Shown here piece by piece: positions 60,901 to 64,000 of a DNA stretch of 64,000 nucleotides. Position 1 is the first letter of the stretch. The number at the start of each line of letters is the position of its first letter. A program made the position numbers and the translations under genes. The notes under the pieces were generated by a model. It worked only from the letters and a program-made list of their open reading frames with translations, was not told the origin of the DNA and did not search any database. The DNA is from Talpa occidentalis (Eukaryota; Chordata; Mammalia; Eulipotyphla; Talpidae). The stretch lies in contig NW_023601433.1 of NCBI RefSeq assembly GCF_014898055.3, positions 68,086,767 to 68,150,766 on the forward strand. The letters are read 5' to 3'.

Positions 60901-61555
60901 AAATTCACTCCTTCAGTCTCTCCCTTGGTAGAACCAGGTATTTAAGAACCAAAAGAAACCTTGGCAACCATCAAGTGCTCTTTCTAGAAAGAAGCACACC
61001 TCCCAGTTATGGGTTTGGGTGGGGAGGCAAATTAAAAATGAGATTCATCTCTTGGAACTGGCAGCCTGTTTACCAACAGGCTTTTTCATGGGAATGAAGC
61101 TTTTACATGAAAGGGTTTCAGAGCAGCAGAATTAGCTGGAAGGACAGCAGCTGTGAGAGGAAGGCAGGCTGGCAGAGACCCGCCACCCCACAAAGGAGTG
61201 GGGAGTGGATTATGCTGTGCTGTGTAATAAGGCACAAGGCAGTATTCCCAGTGACCTGGGTGCTGCCTTGGGGATTTGCCTGCCTTCTTGATGGCGTTCT
61301 GCTTAAAGAGACAATTATGGGCTCATCCTAATATTCAGGCTTTTTGCTATATCCAATTTACTTACCTTCTTATCCTGTGGGAAAATAGAATCTAGATTCC
61401 AGTGATTGATACTAAGTTGCTTGAATGTGGCTCAGCTTTGCATTCCCTAATGCAAACTGGAAATAAAGTGCAGCTCAAATAGTAGTTGTATTTAGGTGAG
61501 TGAAAATGATACTTAATTTATATAGCAAGGACGCAGATCCTAATGAGACCTATGC

Positions 61556-61576
61556 AAAAAAAAAAAAAAAAAAAAA
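61556..61576 (+). repeat. (A)21 homopolymer followed by A/G-rich sequence
   Basis: A 21-base A run then gaagaaaaagaaaaacc. Origin unclear. Confidence 0.95.
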
Positions 61577-61819
61577 GAAGAAAAAGAAAAACCAACCAAT
61601 AAACAGTTCTAAAAATCAAAGAGAAAGATTTGTAATATCTCATTGTATTCACATTTCATTTTGAAAAAATATTTCAATGCTTTTAATATGATCAAGCCTT
61701 ATTAACTAGACATCTGTCAATATATCTTTGCAAAGCAGCAATCTTTTAAATTTACCAACGTTAGTCTTATTGTCAATCTGTTATATTCCATGACAAATGA
61801 TGCTCCAGACAGGAGCAGC

Positions 61820-61910
61820 AGTTTTAGATTTGGAGGATTACTCTGTAGACCACCTCATCTAACCCCTTCATTTTATAAATGAGGACACTGAGACCCAAGG
61901 TCATTCATGG
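61820..61910 (-). mobile_element. Old interspersed repeat fragment (MIR-like core)
   Basis: The phrase cctcatctaaccccttcatt, ttataaatgaggacactgag, acccaaggtca is a common reverse-oriented mammalian repeat core. The family is not certain. Confidence 0.4.
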
Positions 61911-62437
61911 AAAAGTCCTGAGGTCATTCATGGATAAGGTAAACAAAACCTCAGGCCAGCCAGAGGTCTCTGCTCTGCTCTTTCCTACAACCTTTATACC
62001 ACTACCACTACATTTTGTCTCCAAATACGGATTCTTAGATAATAAGGTGCTGACTTTAAGAAGTAAATTTTTTTGTTTTCAAGAGACCTCATATTTACTC
62101 ATTGAATGCACATGCAGTGCTGGCATTTGAATGCCCCACTCACCATCCACATCCCTCCGCATTCCCACCCAGTTACCACAGAAGCAAGGATTCTAAGCTA
62201 AACCCATGTTTGCTGCACTGCACGTCAGAGTTCCCTAGACCTAGGGTAACGCACCTGGCATCCTGGAGACAAAGCCCTCTTTTGCTCAGTTTGAACCGGG
62301 TTTTCATCAAGTCCAAACACAGTCCTAATAGTATCTCCAAGTTTCACTGAATTTTGCTTTGAAGATATTTAACATCTAGTGTATGTTTGAGGAAAGACAA
62401 TTTATTTTGGTAAATAAAATTATACCCATAAAAAATA

Positions 62438-62462
62438 TTCCAGCCTACTCAGTAGGCTGGAA
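62438..62462. repeat. Inverted repeat, 12-bp arms, 1-base loop
   Basis: ttccagcctact, then c, then agtaggctggaa. Confidence 0.95.
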
Positions 62463-63024
62463 AAAAATCAATCTTGTCACCCCAAATCTAATAAGTATGA
62501 TTTCTCAAGTAAAATAATAATAGAAAATAACTTTGCCACTTTTATCTTGAGAAATTTAAATATATAGTATTACAAACTCCAGTTAGAGTATTTATAGCAG
62601 TGCTTGAGAGATCTGCCTCCCAAAAGTTAAATACATATTCCTACAAAAAATCTGGTCCAGTGTTCAGAAGGAAACTGGTTCTTGTTCATTAAAACTCCAA
62701 TAACTTTAAAATTTTCCTAGATAATTAATTTGTGTCTTACAACAAATCCATTTCCTCTTGTATGTCTGCTGTGGAGATGAGGAAAAGCTGATCATCCTCG
62801 TGAATTTTAGACCAGAGATTACCTGCCTCTCTCATCAAGCAAAAGGCTCAGCACTAAGGATAAGGTATGGGATACCTGGTTCTCCCCAGTGGGTGATGAA
62901 CAGTCCATCAGGACTGGGCCAGACCAAGGACTTGGATCCCTGAGCTCTAGTTTTCCTAAATCCGAATCCCAAGTCACCTCTTCAGTTCTCCCTCACTAAC
63001 TACAAACTACCTAAACTAAGGGTT

Positions 63025-63235
63025 GGCTGATTCTGACCCACCCATGGACAAGTGTGGCCCATCTCCTGCTCTTGTAAATAAGTTTCATTGAAACATGACC
63101 ATGCCCATTTGTTTGTCTTCTCTGTGGCTGTGCTCATGCTACAACGATAGAACTGAGTAAGCGGGACAGAAACTGTATGGCCTGCAATGCCTAAATCTCT
63201 ATCTTCTTACAGAAAAGGTTTGCTCATCCATGAAT
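63025..63235 (-). mobile_element. hAT-type non-autonomous DNA element relic
   Basis: On the minus strand it reads as the family at 7530: tggatgagcaaaccttttct, aggcattgcaggccatacag and a later caagagcaggagatgggcca. The plus-strand taaataagtttcattgaaac corresponds to the usual internal section. Confidence 0.5.
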
Positions 63236-63612
63236 CTGTTTCAGGAAGGAGAGTTAATCCTATTAAGCCTTTCATTCCTGTCTAACTCAGTTGTTATAAA
63301 AATCTCAGCCCCAGATCCATTTAGTTCTAAAGATCTGCTAAAATGATTTCCACTTAACCTCCATCCCAGGCTCCCCAAACCCCCCGGGGGGCTCCCATGA
63401 AGTCGTGGTGTCACTAGCAAACATTAGCTTCTCTATTGAGCCTCACAGCTTTTCCTGTGAGCAAAATCCTGACTGCTTCCTCTCAAGACCAGGGACCACT
63501 GGCCAAGAGATGGGGTGGGGGTCTCTACTCCTTCCTCCTTGCCTACTCCAGACCACCCATTCTCTCTCCCCCTTAAAGTCTCCATCTCCTGTGATGCACT
63601 TGCTATCAGATT

Positions 63613-63670
63613 TTGCCATATGGTGATATGGCAAATGGTGATATCTAAATGCCATATGGTGATATCTAAC
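63613..63670. repeat. Short tandem repeat, gccatatggtgatat units
   Basis: gccatatggtgatat, gcaaatggtgatatctaaat and gccatatggtgatatctaa follow one another. The atatggtgatat core recurs. Confidence 0.88.
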
Positions 63671-63699
63671 CCTTACAGAACTCCTATCCATCCTTCCCC

Positions 63700-64000
63700 C
63701 TCCCAGAAGAGTTTGCCCAGTGAGCCCAGGCTGTCCACCATCCTATCTCAATGACTGGCACCTCTATCCATACAGTGTTTCAAGCCCCAAGCCCTGGAGT
63801 TCACCTTAACTCCCTTCTCACCAACTCTCTAGCAATCTGTGGGCTCTTTTTTCAAAGTATACCCCAATCAACTACTCACCACTACTTGCCTCTCTCCTCT
63901 AGGGCACCAGCCAGTCTGATCCAGATGACAGCAAAGCCTCCTGGAAGGTTCTGCCTTTCTGTCAGTCAGTTCCCCACCTTGTGGCCCAAGCCATCCTTTA
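63700..64000 (+). mobile_element. L2 LINE fragment running off the window
   Basis: Segments such as ggagttcaccttaactccct, aactctctagcaatctgtgg, gtataccccaatcaactact, gcaccagccagtctgatcca resemble the L2 ORF2 end. It has no intact frame and continues past the right edge. Confidence 0.55.

Larger units (their letters stand above)
1..64000 (-). other. PIP4K2A: Interior of the PIP4K2A gene (introns 1-6, exons 2-6)
   Basis: Five collinear minus-strand exons encode consecutive pieces of phosphatidylinositol-5-phosphate 4-kinase type 2 alpha, so the whole window lies inside one transcription unit running from high to low coordinates. Exon order, splice phases (0, 2, 0, 0, 0) and residue continuity all agree. 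The start codon exon, expected to encode about 48 residues, is not in the window. No CpG-rich promoter is visible before position 64000. Exons for about residues 227-406 are also absent and should lie below position 1. Family knowledge: the enzyme phosphorylates PtdIns5P at the 4-OH to give PtdIns(4,5)P2, works as a dimer at cytosolic and membrane sites, and in vertebrates comes from a large gene with a very long first intron. Confidence 0.93.
33504..64000 (-). other. PIP4K2A intron 1 (3' part), non-coding
   Basis: No exon-like segment with flanking splice sites and a recognisable protein was found here. The intron holds eight SINE copies or fragments, a twin-primed L1 end near 43.8-44.25 kb, an LTR-like segment at 37.5-37.95 kb, MLT1-like LTR relics near 51.2 and 57.6 kb, MIR fragments near 38.1 and 54.0 kb, a pogo-like DNA element at 46.4-46.7 kb, a hAT-like relic at 63.0 kb, and an L2 stretch running off the right edge. 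Stretches such as 38.3-40.9, 47.0-48.9, 49.3-50.6, 52.0-53.9 and 58.6-61.8 kb look like unremarkable AT-rich intron. I recognise nothing specific in them apart from the short tandem repeats listed separately. Confidence 0.85.

Noticed and set aside
33504..64000. PIP4K2A first exon or promoter within the window
   Set aside because: No sequence encoding the family N-terminus (MATPGNLGS-type start) and no CpG-rich stretch was found, so it must lie beyond the right edge.

Overview
The window is vertebrate nuclear DNA, from a placental mammal. It is AT-rich, has very low coding density, and carries many MIR, L2, MaLR and L1 relics. It also holds about fourteen copies of a lineage-specific tRNA-derived SINE whose head resembles tRNA-Glu. 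That head places the SINE in the tRNA-Glu-derived superfamily known from whales, hippos, pigs and camels. I see no ruminant BovB or Bov-tA, no pig PRE-1 and no whale/hippo CHR-1. A non-ruminant cetartiodactyl, perhaps a camelid, is therefore the best inference. Another laurasiatherian such as a pangolin is not excluded, and the species is not fixed by what I can see.

The only gene I can support is PIP4K2A (phosphatidylinositol-5-phosphate 4-kinase type 2 alpha), on the minus strand. Five consecutive coding exons lie in the window, each bounded by AG/GT sites, with reading phases that join without a break: 33503-33406, 32275-32179, 17852-17700, 8472-8326 and 5037-4999. Together they encode 178 residues, corresponding to about residues 49-226 of the roughly 406-residue family protein. 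They cover part of the N-terminal dimerisation lobe, the nucleotide-binding region with the ATP-binding lysine, and the TRNVF motif linked to GTP sensing in the beta isoform. The first coding exon and promoter lie beyond position 64000. The C-terminal exons, including the catalytic and activation-loop part, lie below position 1.

Layout: 1-4998 is intron 6 (partial); 5038-8325 intron 5; 8473-17699 intron 4; 17853-32178 intron 3; 32276-33405 intron 2; 33504-64000 intron 1 (partial). The introns hold the SINEs (most with clear target-site duplications), two young-looking L1 3' ends (one inverted by twin priming), at least two LTR-like segments with TATA or CCAAT motifs, MaLR/MLT1 relics, L2 and MIR fragments, DNA-transposon relics, a nine-unit 31-bp minisatellite, several microsatellites and three strong palindromes.

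I found no second gene, no functional RNA gene, no CRISPR array and no evidence of a new biological system. The points most worth a second look are oppositely oriented SINE pairs that could pair in the pre-mRNA, a tRNA-head-only SINE copy, a promoter-bearing LTR-like segment with an internal minisatellite, an LTR followed by a primer-site-like sequence, a perfect 30-bp palindrome, and a purine-rich 3' splice site ahead of the exon that encodes the ATP-binding lysine.
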